Positions 1 to 8,836 of a stretch of DNA of 64,000 bases are shown piece by piece; the stretch's first letter is position 1, and each line of letters starts with the position of its first letter. The translations under genes and the position numbers were made by a program. The notes under the pieces were generated by a model, which ran no database searches, was not told the DNA's origin, and saw nothing but the letters and a program-made list of their open reading frames with translations. Source of the stretch: Orbaceae bacterium lpD04 (GTDB lineage Bacteria > Pseudomonadota > Gammaproteobacteria > Enterobacterales > Orbaceae); assembly GCA_036251935.1 (NCBI GenBank), contig CP133967.1, positions 1,931,488 through 1,995,487 of the forward strand, given 5' to 3'.

Positions 1-1345
1 ACTGTGTTAAAACAATCGGCCCAATTAAGGCAATAATTGAACCAATGACAATACCAACAATTGAGCTAGGATACTCGGCACTAATACCATTAACAATTGT
101 TAGCGGCCCAGGTAAACCTGCATAAGCAAAATAGAATGGGTCAAAAAATCCAGAAACTAAACCACCAATCAGTCCGCAAATACAGCCATAAATAAATGGT
201 TTTTTAAATCTTAAATTAACACCATAAATAGCTGGTTCGGTAATACCAAAAATTCCGGTGATAAACGCAGATAACGAGATACCTTTCATCTCATGATTTT
301 TAGATTTTAGATAGAAACCTAATGCCGCACCAACTTGCCCGATAACAGAAATTGTTTGGAATGCTTGGAACGAATCATGTCCATACATTTGAAAATTAGC
401 CATGACAACTGGCGTTATTCCCCAATGCACACCAAAAATAACAAAGACTTCCCACACGCCCCCTATCACACTACCGGCTAACGGCGCAGAAAGGGCAACT
501 AAGCCATTATAACTATCAGCAATAAAACTTGCGGCATGTGAGCTAATTGGGCCGATAAACACAATTGTTAACGGGATCATAATTAACATACAAATTAACG
601 GTAAAAATAATGGCTTAATGACACTGTTAATTCGTGGCTCTAAAAAACGCTCAAGATATGAAAGTAGCCAAACTAAAAAAAGTGGCGGTAAAACACTTGA
701 AGAATAGACCGTTTCAGATAACGGGATCCCTAAAAAATATAAGTTTTCACCGCTCTTAATTGATGATGCAATTGCGCCCCAATCAGGCGAAACTAAAGCC
801 GCACAGCAAACTAATGCAATATATAAATTACATTTAAAATGCTTTGATGCCGTAATTGCAATCAAGATAGGTAAGAAATGAAATGGTGTCCAAGACATAA
901 AGCTTAACACTTGATATGTCGTTGTCGTATTAAAAGAGGGGTAAGCTAAACAAGTTAAAATAAGAATACCTTGTAAAATCCCTGCTGCTGCTAAAATATA
1001 GACAAAAGGCGCAAAAACAGCTGACATGGTTGCGATAATACGATTTAACACCGACATTTTTTGTTCGCTTGGCGCTGCGCCTTCTATGTTAACTAGCTTT
1101 AAAAAAGCGTCATAAACCTTATCAACATGAGTACCGATAACAATTTGTAACTGCCCTCCTTTTTCAACCACCGTTATAACACCGGCTAAAGCACTAATTT
1201 TTTGTTTGGCGTCTGCCGGTTGATTTTGGGTTACGAGCCTTAAGCGAGTTGCACAGCGAGCGGCACTGATAATATTTTTTTCACCGCCAAGCTCTTGTAA
1301 AATTTGCGCTGCTAATTTGTCGTAATCTCTTACTTTTTTAGTCAT
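1..1345 (-). CDS. PTS beta-glucoside-type permease EIIBC, 3' end outside window
   Basis: Membrane permease that would import and phosphorylate a sugar, probably a beta-glucoside. The reading frame runs leftward from ATG at 1345 and leaves the window without a stop, so 448 codons are visible. The N-terminal EIIB domain has the phospho-cysteine motif CATRLRL (Cys31), followed by a many-helix EIIC domain with the family motif GITEPAIYG. Both resemble BglF more than trehalose permease TreB. A EIIA domain, if present, lies outside the window. The gene is divergent from a GntR regulator, and a 38-bp inverted repeat lies just upstream of its start. Substrate is inferred; the family call is firm. It is missing from simple ORF lists because it has no stop codon here. 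Confidence 0.85.
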   Translation of the reverse strand, partial: MTKKVRDYDKLAAQILQELGGEKNIISAARCATRLRLVTQNQPADAKQKISALAGVITVVEKGGQLQIVIGTHVDKVYDAFLKLVNIEGAAPSEQKMSVLNRIIATMSAVFAPFVYILAAAGILQGILILTCLAYPSFNTTTTYQVLSFMSWTPFHFLPILIAITASKHFKCNLYIALVCCAALVSPDWGAIASSIKSGENLYFLGIPLSETVYSSSVLPPLFLVWLLSYLERFLEPRINSVIKPLFLPLICMLIMIPLTIVFIGPISSHAASFIADSYNGLVALSAPLAGSVIGGVWEVFVIFGVHWGITPVVMANFQMYGHDSFQAFQTISVIGQVGAALGFYLKSKNHEMKGISLSAFITGIFGITEPAIYGVNLRFKKPFIYGCICGLIGGLVSGFFDPFYFAYAGLPGPLTIVNGISAEYPSSIVGIVIGSIIALIGPIVLTQ

Positions 1346-1384
1346 AACATAACCTCATTATTATTGAGATCAAATTATTACACG

Positions 1385-1422
1385 CAAACAATAAAATTAG
1401 TTACTAACAATTTTATTGTTTG
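1385..1422. promoter_or_regulatory. Long inverted repeat upstream of the PTS gene
   Basis: Two perfect 14-bp arms (1385-1398 and 1409-1422) plus an inner GTT/AAC pair surround the centre. It lies 40-77 bp upstream of the PTS start codon, in the divergent gap to the GntR gene. It could be an operator for that regulator or an RNA hairpin in the PTS leader. No T-run follows it in the leftward direction, which argues against a simple terminator. Confidence 0.5.
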
Positions 1423-1637
1423 GGATCTAAATCACAAATTATCTGCATTTTAAATTGTAAAAATACCCTAATTAACGCTAAACTATTCGCCAATAATCGT
1501 ATTTTACGTCGCATAAATAGTTAATAAAAGAATAAAAACCGTTAATAAACAATGAAATAATTAAAAATGAATAAAAAAGAACCTTCGCTTTTTTAATTTA
1601 TACCTCGTGAATACAAAACCTACCATTGAGATTTTAT

Positions 1638-2342
1638 ATGTTGAAATATGATGAAGTAGCACAAAAAATAGAACAACAAATTTATGCTACAAAACCCGTT
1701 GCAGGCACGAGACTTGCAAATATTGAAGAGTTAATTAAACACTATGATGTAAGTCGAACCACCATTATTAAAGCGCTCGACCAATTAGAGCGTCGAGGCA
1801 TTATATACCAACAGCAAGGTAGTGGCATATTTGTTAGGCAGCCCAAAAAAAATGATTATATTAGTTTTATTGAAAGCCATGGCTTTACCAATGATCAAGA
1901 TCGAATTCCAAGTTCAACCAAAGCCATCGAGCTAAGCATTATCAAACCGACGGCAAAAATTGCTCAAGAGTTACAATGTGATTTAAGTGAGGATATTTAT
2001 TCGGTTAAACGCATTCGCTATGTTGAAAATAATATTCATTGCCTTGAACAGTCGTATTATCGCAAAAGTTTGGTGCCATATTTAAATTTAGAAATCATAT
2101 CTGGATCAATTTTTAATTACATCAAACACGTTTTTAATATCAATATTGGTTTTTCTGATAAATATTTTGAAGTAACAACGCTTGACACTGACAGTGCCAT
2201 GCTACTTGAGCTACCGCAAGGTTCGCCCACGCTCTATGTCGAAGAGATATTTTATACTTCAGCTGGTGAGCCGTTTGATTATTCAGTTAAACATTACCAC
2301 TATAAAAATAGTAAATACTTTGTCCAAAGTCAGTTGGGCTGA
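1638..2342 (+). CDS. GntR family transcriptional regulator with UTRA domain
   Basis: Sugar-responsive DNA-binding regulator of 234 residues. A winged helix-turn-helix occupies about residues 5-70 (recognition helix near VSRTTIIKALDQL, wing IYQQQGSGIFVR), and a UTRA ligand domain follows from about 90 to 230. I chose ATG 1638 because a GAG sequence sits 7 bases upstream; an in-frame TTG at 1626 is possible but lacks a site. It is divergent from the PTS permease and most likely controls it, with a sugar phosphate as effector, as known for TreR and similar proteins. That link is inference from position. Confidence 0.85.
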   Translation: MLKYDEVAQKIEQQIYATKPVAGTRLANIEELIKHYDVSRTTIIKALDQLERRGIIYQQQGSGIFVRQPKKNDYISFIESHGFTNDQDRIPSSTKAIELSIIKPTAKIAQELQCDLSEDIYSVKRIRYVENNIHCLEQSYYRKSLVPYLNLEIISGSIFNYIKHVFNINIGFSDKYFEVTTLDTDSAMLLELPQGSPTLYVEEIFYTSAGEPFDYSVKHYHYKNSKYFVQSQLG

Positions 2343-2345
2343 CGA

Positions 2346-2381
2346 TTGATTACAAGAGCAAATATTTGCTCTTGTAATCAA
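2346..2381. terminator. Perfect 36-bp palindrome after the GntR gene
   Basis: The two 18-base halves are exact reverse complements with no spacer. It begins four bases after the GntR stop codon. It can form a strong hairpin and probably ends or protects the transcript, but no run of T follows, so it is not a classical intrinsic terminator. Confidence 0.5.
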
Positions 2382-2449
2382 CAACCTATAAAAATACATC
2401 TCTCATTATTTCATGAATTAGGTTTCATACAATACCACTTTAAAAATAA

Positions 2450-2479
2450 TTGACCGACGGTCAGTCTATAATGTATTAT
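2450..2479 (+). promoter_or_regulatory. Promoter with TetR-type operator for the downstream regulator
   Basis: TTGACC (2450-2455) and TATTAT (2474-2479) are spaced by 18 bases and lie about 30 bases before the TetR gene. The 13-base palindrome TGACCGACGGTCA (2451-2463) overlaps the -35 element. TetR proteins commonly bind such sites in their own promoters, so autoregulation is likely. Confidence 0.65.
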
Positions 2480-2509
2480 TTCTAAAATAGTTAGAAAAGA
2501 TCACATAAT

Positions 2510-3136
2510 ATGCGAACAGTGAAAACCCCTGATGTTAGACGAGCAGAAATATTAGCAGTAGCAAATAATTTATTTCAAAGCAAGGGATATAGTAAAACGG
2601 CCGTCGAGGAGATTGTACGTCAAGCAGGTATAGCTAAAGGTACATTTTATTATTACTTTAAATCAAAAGAAGATATTCTTGAAGCACTAACGAAGCAACT
2701 TGTCGATGAGATGGCGATCAAATCCAAGCAAATTGCAGATAGTAACGATCGCAATGCAATTGAAAAAATTGTGAGCATCATTAGCCAACAAAATCGTTTA
2801 CGAAATGAAAAGCAAAATATCGTTGATAGTATGCATTTACCTGAAAATAGAGAACTACATGATCGTATCAACATCAAAATAATAAAAATATTAGGACCTA
2901 TATTAGCGCAGGTAATTGAGCAAGGTAATAAACAACAACTTTTTCACGTTGATGATCCTCTTAGTACGATTCAGTTTATTTTGGCAGGTTCATTATTCTT
3001 GTTTGGGGAAAGTGTATTTAGTTGGACCAAGCAAGAGGAACTGGCACGAAAACAAGCAATGTTAGTTTTAATTGAACGCACATTAGGAGCAAAGCTAGGA
3101 GCAATGATGATGCTATTAGAACAATGTCATAATTAA
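2510..3136 (+). CDS. TetR/AcrR family transcriptional regulator
   Basis: Repressor of 208 residues. The N-terminal helix-turn-helix is clear (about residues 12-51, with VEEIVRQAGIAKGTFYYYFKSKEDIL), and the rest is the usual helical ligand and dimer domain. A perfect operator-like palindrome lies in its promoter. The next gene, a small unknown protein, starts 46 bases downstream on the same strand and may be co-transcribed. No pump or enzyme gene follows that would identify the ligand. Confidence 0.88.
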   Translation: MRTVKTPDVRRAEILAVANNLFQSKGYSKTAVEEIVRQAGIAKGTFYYYFKSKEDILEALTKQLVDEMAIKSKQIADSNDRNAIEKIVSIISQQNRLRNEKQNIVDSMHLPENRELHDRINIKIIKILGPILAQVIEQGNKQQLFHVDDPLSTIQFILAGSLFLFGESVFSWTKQEELARKQAMLVLIERTLGAKLGAMMMLLEQCHN

Positions 3137-3182
3137 TCATACTTTGTATCAATGATATTTTAATTAATTATAGGAATAACTT

Positions 3183-3425
3183 ATGAAAAAACTAATTATT
3201 AAAAAATTTATTCACAATGAACTTAATGAATCATTTACTGTTCCCATCGCTTTTATTAATATTTTAAATACTATTTTGCCTAATTCAGCGCTAGCATCAC
3301 TAATTCAACATGGCTTTGATTTAAAACAAATCACCGATGCCAGCAAGCAGAATCTGCCTTACATAAACCAAGCAAATGTGGTTGAAAAAGGTATAGAAAA
3401 AAAAATCATAATCCAATTATCATAA
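3183..3425 (+). CDS. Small protein of unknown function
   Basis: An 80-residue, basic protein that I do not recognise. It has no signal peptide or membrane segment; it reads as a mixed alpha/beta fold beginning with several lysines and isoleucines. It starts 46 bases after the TetR gene and ends at a terminator hairpin, so it is probably the second gene of that operon and may be the repressor's real target. Codon use looks like that of its neighbours. Confidence 0.6.
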   Translation: MKKLIIKKFIHNELNESFTVPIAFINILNTILPNSALASLIQHGFDLKQITDASKQNLPYINQANVVEKGIEKKIIIQLS

Positions 3426-3431
3426 ATTTTG

Positions 3432-3453
3432 GTAGCGGTAAAATTACCGCTAC
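3432..3453. terminator. Terminator hairpin
   Basis: Perfect 10-bp stem with a 2-base centre, six bases after the small gene's stop. Only a weak T-rich tail follows. It separates this operon from the convergent metQNI operon. Confidence 0.6.
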
Positions 3454-3478
3454 TTCAGGTTTTCATTAAAAGCCAATA

Positions 3479-4159
3479 TCAATGACTGACCTTTTTAATT
3501 AAACAATTACAGATCCATTGCGTAATAAAAACGAACAACAAAATAATTAAGGTGCTCATGACTGCTACATCATTTTTAAAGCCATTATAACCGATATTAA
3601 TTGCAAGGCTGCCTAAACCACCCGCGCCAATCGCCCCAGCCATAGCGGTTAAACCAATTAAACTAATAATACTGACGGCTGAGGCGCGAATAATTGCAGG
3701 TAATCCCTCTTTTAAATAGACATAGATAAGAATTTCTAGCGGAGATGATCCCATTGATTTAGCCGCTTCAATAATTCCTTCATCAACTTCCAATAATGCA
3801 TTTTGAATTTGACGAGCAAAAAATGGTGCAAAACCTATTGTTAAAGGTACTAAAGCGGCGTTCATACCAATCGTTGTGCCAACAATAAATCGAGTAATTG
3901 GATAGATTAGTGCAAGTAATATAACAAAGGGAATTGAGCGAAATAAATTAATTACTTTGTCTAAAAAAGAATAACATACGCTATTTGCTAAAATACCATT
4001 TGCTTTAGTTGCAACTAATGCAATTGCAAGTACTACGCCTAATACGCCGCCAATAATACCTGAAAAAAAGGTCATATAAATCGTTTCGATGGTACTTTGA
4101 ATAAATTTATCTGGCATCAAAACAACGTTTGGAAAATATTCGGCAAATAAATGATACAT
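3479..4159 (-). CDS. metI: Methionine ABC transporter, permease
   Basis: Inner-membrane permease of the D/L-methionine importer, 226 residues, the usual length. Five or so hydrophobic helices are visible, and the EAA loop that docks the ATPase reads EAAKSMGSSP (about residues 131-140). It starts 14 bases after the ATPase gene, behind an AAGGGA ribosome site. It is the last gene of the operon Q-N-I. Confidence 0.93.
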   Translation of the reverse strand: MYHLFAEYFPNVVLMPDKFIQSTIETIYMTFFSGIIGGVLGVVLAIALVATKANGILANSVCYSFLDKVINLFRSIPFVILLALIYPITRFIVGTTIGMNAALVPLTIGFAPFFARQIQNALLEVDEGIIEAAKSMGSSPLEILIYVYLKEGLPAIIRASAVSIISLIGLTAMAGAIGAGGLGSLAINIGYNGFKNDVAVMSTLIILLFVFITQWICNCLIKKVSH

Positions 4160-4173
4160 AGTTATCCCTTGTA

Positions 4174-5235
4174 CTATATTGAGTAATAATTTTTGTTTTG
4201 TAGTGAGGTTAAACGGCTCACTGAAATATTTTGCTGACTAAGAAAATATTCAGCGGTAATAACCGCCTTCTCATTACCATCAAAGATCACAATTAGACTA
4301 CCTACTGGCTGGCGCTGAATGATCTCTAAATGGCTATATAAAATAGTGACCTTGATTTGGTATAACTGATATAACTGACTAACAAAAGGTGAAAAATGAT
4401 TATTGCCCGTAAAACGCAGCTCAAAAAGAGTCTGATTTTTTAATTCGTTAGCGAGTAATGGGTGATTAAAAATCGTTTCATAGGCTTGCTCAATATTTGA
4501 TGCAGTTCGAATAAAGTCTTGCGTCAAGGCTTGCTTTGGATGACTGAAAATATTGACGATATCATCTTGCTCTATTACTTGACCATGTTCCATCACCGCA
4601 ACTTGGTGGCAGATCTCTTTTACTACCTGCATCTCATGAGTAATTAAAACAATGGTTAAATCAAGCCTTTGATTTAACTCTTTTAATAATTTTAAAATGG
4701 CCTGAGTCGTTTTAGGATCTAAGGCACTGGTCGCTTCATCGCACAATAAAATATTAGGATCATTAGCTAATGCCCTTGCAATAGCAACGCGCTGCTTTTG
4801 GCCACCAGAAAGCTGTGACGGATAAACGTGCATTTTATCCGTCAACCCGACCAACTCAAGTAGCTGAATTACCTTTTGCTTTTTATCACTTTTAGACAAA
4901 ATTGAATCACGTAGTGGATATAAGACATTGTCATAAACAGTGCGAGAATTCATCAGATTAAAATGCTGAAATATCATTCCAATTTTTTTTCTAGCTTGGC
5001 GTAACTTAGCCGATGTTAAGGTTAATAAATTTTGTTGATTTACCGTAACCTGACCCAAAGTAGGTTTTTGTAACAAATTAATCACTCGCACCAGCGTTGA
5101 TTTGCCGGCCCCACTGTAGCCAACAATACCAAAAATTTCGCCTTTTTTAACCGATAAATTAACTCCTTTTACCGCGTATAATGGCTGTTTATTTTTATCA
5201 TTAAAGATCACATCAATGTTTTCTAACTTAATCAT
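4174..5235 (-). CDS. metN: Methionine ABC transporter, ATP-binding protein
   Basis: ATPase of 353 residues. Walker A is GYSGAGKST (residues 39-47), the signature LSGGQ is at 142-146, and Walker B is ILLCDE (162-167). The C-terminal part from about 265 corresponds to the NIL domain, which in MetN binds methionine and inhibits transport. I chose ATG 5235; a TTG at 5244 would add three residues but has no better ribosome site. It sits between the binding protein and permease genes. Confidence 0.93.
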   Translation of the reverse strand: MIKLENIDVIFNDKNKQPLYAVKGVNLSVKKGEIFGIVGYSGAGKSTLVRVINLLQKPTLGQVTVNQQNLLTLTSAKLRQARKKIGMIFQHFNLMNSRTVYDNVLYPLRDSILSKSDKKQKVIQLLELVGLTDKMHVYPSQLSGGQKQRVAIARALANDPNILLCDEATSALDPKTTQAILKLLKELNQRLDLTIVLITHEMQVVKEICHQVAVMEHGQVIEQDDIVNIFSHPKQALTQDFIRTASNIEQAYETIFNHPLLANELKNQTLFELRFTGNNHFSPFVSQLYQLYQIKVTILYSHLEIIQRQPVGSLIVIFDGNEKAVITAEYFLSQQNISVSRLTSLQNKNYYSI

Positions 5236-5302
5236 ATTTCGCAACTTAATATTATTAAAAGGGATTTATCGCTTATCATTCATCCTAAATATTAGTACCG
5301 AC

Positions 5303-6130
5303 TTATCTTAATGCTGGTGGAATAAACCAATAATTATGTTGATTATGCGCGCTTAAATACTGTTTGAATTGTTCACTGTGATAAGCTGCAACTACCGCTT
5401 TAGCCCATGGTGAATCTTCATTAACTTGTTTAATTGTTACAACTAAAATTAAGTGCTCCAAAATATCTTCCGCTAATAATGTACTGTTAATATCAACACT
5501 TGCTGCATAAGCAACACTGCCGGGAATAATTGCGTAATCAACATCGGCTAATGAACGTGGGATTGTTGCAGAATCGATTTCAATAATATTGAGGTTATAT
5601 TTATTACCAGCAATATCGCTAGCCGATACTTTGGTTAAATCAGTGCCCTCTTTAAATGTAAGCCAGCCCGCTTTTTGTAATAATGTATAAGCTCTCGCAG
5701 TATTTGATGGATCTACCGGAATTGCTACCGTATCACCTTTAGCGACTTTATCTAATGACTTTTTCTTACCGCCATAAATTCCAGCTGGCACGGTTGGGAT
5801 CTGGGTAATGCCAATTAGGTTAGCGCCAGTACTTTTATTAAAATCTTGGTAGTAAGCAGTATGCTGGTCAACATTTAAATCGATATCGCCATCATTAAGT
5901 GCAACATCAGCCTGACGCAAATTAGTAAAATCAATTACAGTTATTTGATAACCTTCTTTTTCTAAAATGGGCTTAATTGCGCTTAAGAACAGTTCACTGT
6001 AAGGACCAGGTGAAGTACCAACTTTAATAATGTGTTTACTTTGATTATGAGTACTTTGATCGGCGTTATCGCAGCTGGCTAAACCACTCATAAAAATTAA
6101 TGGTACAAGTAGCGTTAGTAGTTTTTTCAT
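5303..6130 (-). CDS. metQ: Methionine-binding lipoprotein
   Basis: Periplasmic substrate-binding component, 275 residues, NlpA/MetQ family. It has a lipoprotein signal with lipobox LASC (Cys20) and the family stretch VGTSPGPYSELF. First gene of the metQNI operon, behind an AGGGA ribosome site. In E. coli the order is metN-I-Q; here the binding protein comes first. I found no MetJ box or SAM riboswitch in the 217 bases upstream. Confidence 0.92.
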   Translation of the reverse strand: MKKLLTLLVPLIFMSGLASCDNADQSTHNQSKHIIKVGTSPGPYSELFLSAIKPILEKEGYQITVIDFTNLRQADVALNDGDIDLNVDQHTAYYQDFNKSTGANLIGITQIPTVPAGIYGGKKKSLDKVAKGDTVAIPVDPSNTARAYTLLQKAGWLTFKEGTDLTKVSASDIAGNKYNLNIIEIDSATIPRSLADVDYAIIPGSVAYAASVDINSTLLAEDILEHLILVVTIKQVNEDSPWAKAVVAAYHSEQFKQYLSAHNQHNYWFIPPALR

Positions 6131-6347
6131 TATTTATCCCTAATATAATCCTGATAAGGTATTGTTTTAGTAATAATCTAACAATAAAAATCTGACTAAC
6201 TAAATATGAATTAAGCATAATCATATAGCGTTTAGTTATATATTAAGCATGATAAATTCAATTGGCTGCTAATGAGTGAACGATGAAATTAGAAATAAGT
6301 TTGTGACTTTTTCACAAACTTATTAAATGATAAAAAGGGAAAGTAAA

Positions 6348-7451
6348 TTAGCCTAAAACCCGCCTAATACATGCTTTAGAGATATTAACGCCATCGACCA
6401 TAGCAGTGGTGTCAAAATGCATATCGGGATGATGTAAACCAGGCACTAAATCTACGCCTAATCCCCAAAATCCGGCTTTAATGTGTGCTCTTTCGCGTGG
6501 ATAATTAAAAAAGTCTTCTCCACCGGGTGTATAAATTGGCGCCTTTAAGCCCGCTTCGCCCAGTACATCTTTAATGCTTTCAGCGATAATGTCAGTAACT
6601 TCATCATGGATCACAGCGGCTGGGATCTCTTTGGAAACTAACATGTTAGCATTTGCACCAATCGATTTTGCAGCAAACTCAATCGCGTTAAGTACTTTAG
6701 CTTTTAACTCATCCATTGCCTCATTAGTTGGTGCTCTTAAATCCCAGCAAACATGAGCCTTAGCAGGAATAGCATTAGTAACCCCTGCATCACAAATGCA
6801 GCGCGTCGCTTTAGCGCTATAATTAAGGGCTGGATTTAAATGAAGACTATTAACGGCTTGTATCGCAAGTGATGCGGCATCAAGGGCATTAATACCTAGA
6901 TGCGGACGCGCACCATGCGCAGGAATACCAATAAAATCAACTTCAATGGTTGTCGAGGCAGAATAATACATTGCAGGAGAAGCAAAGCCCTTGGGGCACT
7001 CATCTTTAGGGCGCAAATGCAATCCAATAATCATATCGACATCATCAATAACCCCGCCCTCAATCATGGCTAACGCGCCAGAACCTAGTTCTTCAGCTGG
7101 CTGAAAAATAAATTTGATACGGCCCTTATTCACGATGTTTTCTTGCATAATTTGCTCGGCGGTCGTTAGTGCAATAGACGAATGCGCATCATGGCCACAG
7201 GTATGCATTGCGCAGTGTTTGCCATCAATAATATGACCAAGCGCGTCCATATCTGCTCGTAGCGCTAACGTAGGCCCTGGTTTACCACTGTCATAAAGCG
7301 CCGTGATCCCAGTTGTATTATTGACGTGCTCACAAACGTCATATCCTGCATTTTTGAGGCGCTGACTGATATACGCTGCGGTTTTGTGTTCAACAAACCC
7401 AAGTTCGGGAATAGTGTGTAAATATTTATAATGTTCTAGTACTTGTGACAT
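6348..7451 (-). CDS. M20 family amidohydrolase/peptidase
   Basis: Cytoplasmic metal-dependent hydrolase of 367 residues, related to N-acyl-amino acid and aminobenzoyl-glutamate hydrolases. Metal-site motifs are visible: RADMDA (65-70), HTCGHDAH with Cys85 and His87, and the catalytic glutamate pair in QPAEELGSG (120-121), then GLHLRP. The gene starts 15 bases after a YjiG-like membrane gene and so forms a three-gene operon with YjiH and YjiG homologues. In E. coli that pair adjoins the isoaspartyl dipeptidase IadA; here an M20 enzyme takes the position. Substrate unknown. Confidence 0.85.
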   Translation of the reverse strand: MSQVLEHYKYLHTIPELGFVEHKTAAYISQRLKNAGYDVCEHVNNTTGITALYDSGKPGPTLALRADMDALGHIIDGKHCAMHTCGHDAHSSIALTTAEQIMQENIVNKGRIKFIFQPAEELGSGALAMIEGGVIDDVDMIIGLHLRPKDECPKGFASPAMYYSASTTIEVDFIGIPAHGARPHLGINALDAASLAIQAVNSLHLNPALNYSAKATRCICDAGVTNAIPAKAHVCWDLRAPTNEAMDELKAKVLNAIEFAAKSIGANANMLVSKEIPAAVIHDEVTDIIAESIKDVLGEAGLKAPIYTPGGEDFFNYPRERAHIKAGFWGLGVDLVPGLHHPDMHFDTTAMVDGVNISKACIRRVLG

Positions 7452-7466
7452 GCTTACTCCTTTAAA

Positions 7467-7943
7467 TTAGAGAGAAATAATAACTCTCATCACTAGCATT
7501 GCAATAATCGCATTAAGAATGCTCGTTACCATCAGTAATGGCCAGTATCGTTTAGGCACGTCTGCTACACCTAAAAGGCGCCCCATATATTGTAACTGTG
7601 AGCCCATTAGAAAAATAGCTGGCGCCAAAATAGTGATATCGGTAATACCTAGTTGCTGGTGGGCAAATAGGCTTACCGCAACACCAGTCCCCGCTGATGC
7701 CGATAACCACGCAGTTAAGAGCACAGTTATTGCAACGCCTGGTAGATTAAAAATCGACATTGCTGGTGAAAAAACAATGCCTAAAAAATCCATTAAGCCT
7801 AGTAAATTAAGAATTTGCGCAATAACATAAGCCATTAATACATTAGGCATTAGATTATTAATAGCAATATTAAAGCCTTTTCTAGCACCAATGATAAAAA
7901 TATCAAATGGGTTATTTGTCTCTTTTTTAGTCGTATTATTCAT
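7467..7943 (-). CDS. yjiG: YjiG-like inner membrane protein
   Basis: Membrane protein of 158 residues with about four hydrophobic helices. It aligns along its length with what I recall of E. coli YjiG (shared FIxGARxGFxIA near the N terminus, and LGxADVPKRYWP near the C terminus resembling the E. coli ending). The family has the nucleoside-recognition (Gate) fold; function is unproven. Its ATG overlaps the stop of the YjiH homologue (TAATG), so the two are translationally coupled and probably make one complex. Confidence 0.8.
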   Translation of the reverse strand: MNNTTKKETNNPFDIFIIGARKGFNIAINNLMPNVLMAYVIAQILNLLGLMDFLGIVFSPAMSIFNLPGVAITVLLTAWLSASAGTGVAVSLFAHQQLGITDITILAPAIFLMGSQLQYMGRLLGVADVPKRYWPLLMVTSILNAIIAMLVMRVIISL

Positions 7944-8605
7944 TAGTAAAAGTCCTTTTTATAAAATGTATTTAATGCAATACGAACAAAAATAGCGCCA
8001 ACAAATTTCATTACAAACATTAAAATTAATGGAATAACAACGGGCACCGTTAGCCACGCAAATAGAGCCGAGCCAATAGCAAAATAGTTATTAATTAGCC
8101 CCGCGCCTGAATATTGCCACGAGCCCATAATGATTAACTCTTTTTGGCCAATCACTTTCTCATCATATAATTCTTTAGTTAAAGCGGCCCCCGCATCAGT
8201 ACTTTGTAAATCGGTAATTAAAGCAAGGCCAGTTAAACCCGGTAAACCTAAAACTGGTTTTAATAATGGTGTAAGTAATTTATGTGCAGCTCGAATTGCG
8301 CCGTAATGAGTAAAAATTTCAAGCACCCCAAGTGCTAGCATTACCGTTGGGACTAATGATAGTGCAAATAAAAAACCAGCCTTGGCACTAATTCCAGCTT
8401 CACCAACAAAGGTATTTTTCGCTGGGTTTTGCATCGTACCAAATGACCCACCAAGGGTTGTAAAATCGAATGCTCCTAGCCATTTCATGCCATCTACATT
8501 AAGAAAAAGGCCTGAAAAAAAGAGGATAGCAACAATAAGTGAAAGATAAGCTTTAATACCGATTTTAATCGGTACCTTATGGGATTTATCACTATTACTC
8601 GACAT
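7943..8605 (-). CDS. yjiH: YjiH-like inner membrane protein
   Basis: Membrane protein of 220 residues with a nucleoside-recognition/Gate-type domain (LITDLQSTDAGAALTKEL, then MGSWQYSGAG). First gene of the yjiH-yjiG-amidohydrolase operon and coupled to yjiG by overlapping stop and start codons. By analogy with its neighbours it may form a transporter for a peptide or acylated amino acid that the M20 enzyme then cleaves; that is inference. Confidence 0.78.
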   Translation of the reverse strand: MSSNSDKSHKVPIKIGIKAYLSLIVAILFFSGLFLNVDGMKWLGAFDFTTLGGSFGTMQNPAKNTFVGEAGISAKAGFLFALSLVPTVMLALGVLEIFTHYGAIRAAHKLLTPLLKPVLGLPGLTGLALITDLQSTDAGAALTKELYDEKVIGQKELIIMGSWQYSGAGLINNYFAIGSALFAWLTVPVVIPLILMFVMKFVGAIFVRIALNTFYKKDFY

Positions 8606-8836
8606 GTAGAGTATCTCCTAATATTATTTTATATAGTTATGTATTATCGATGTGGGATCGTTTATTACGACATAGCGGAAAGAGGATCCATAAATACTTT
8701 ATCATATAATTTTAGTAACGTTATTTGGCATTGCTATTTTTTATAATACAATGAGTAGAAATAACCCTATTTTATTATATTAATGATGTTCATTTTAGAA
8801 AATTAAGTTCGTCAGCCTTGCAATAAAAGGAACATT

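Noticed and set aside
6131-6347. MetJ box or SAM riboswitch before metQ
   Set aside because: No AGACGTCT-like repeat and no riboswitch core could be found.
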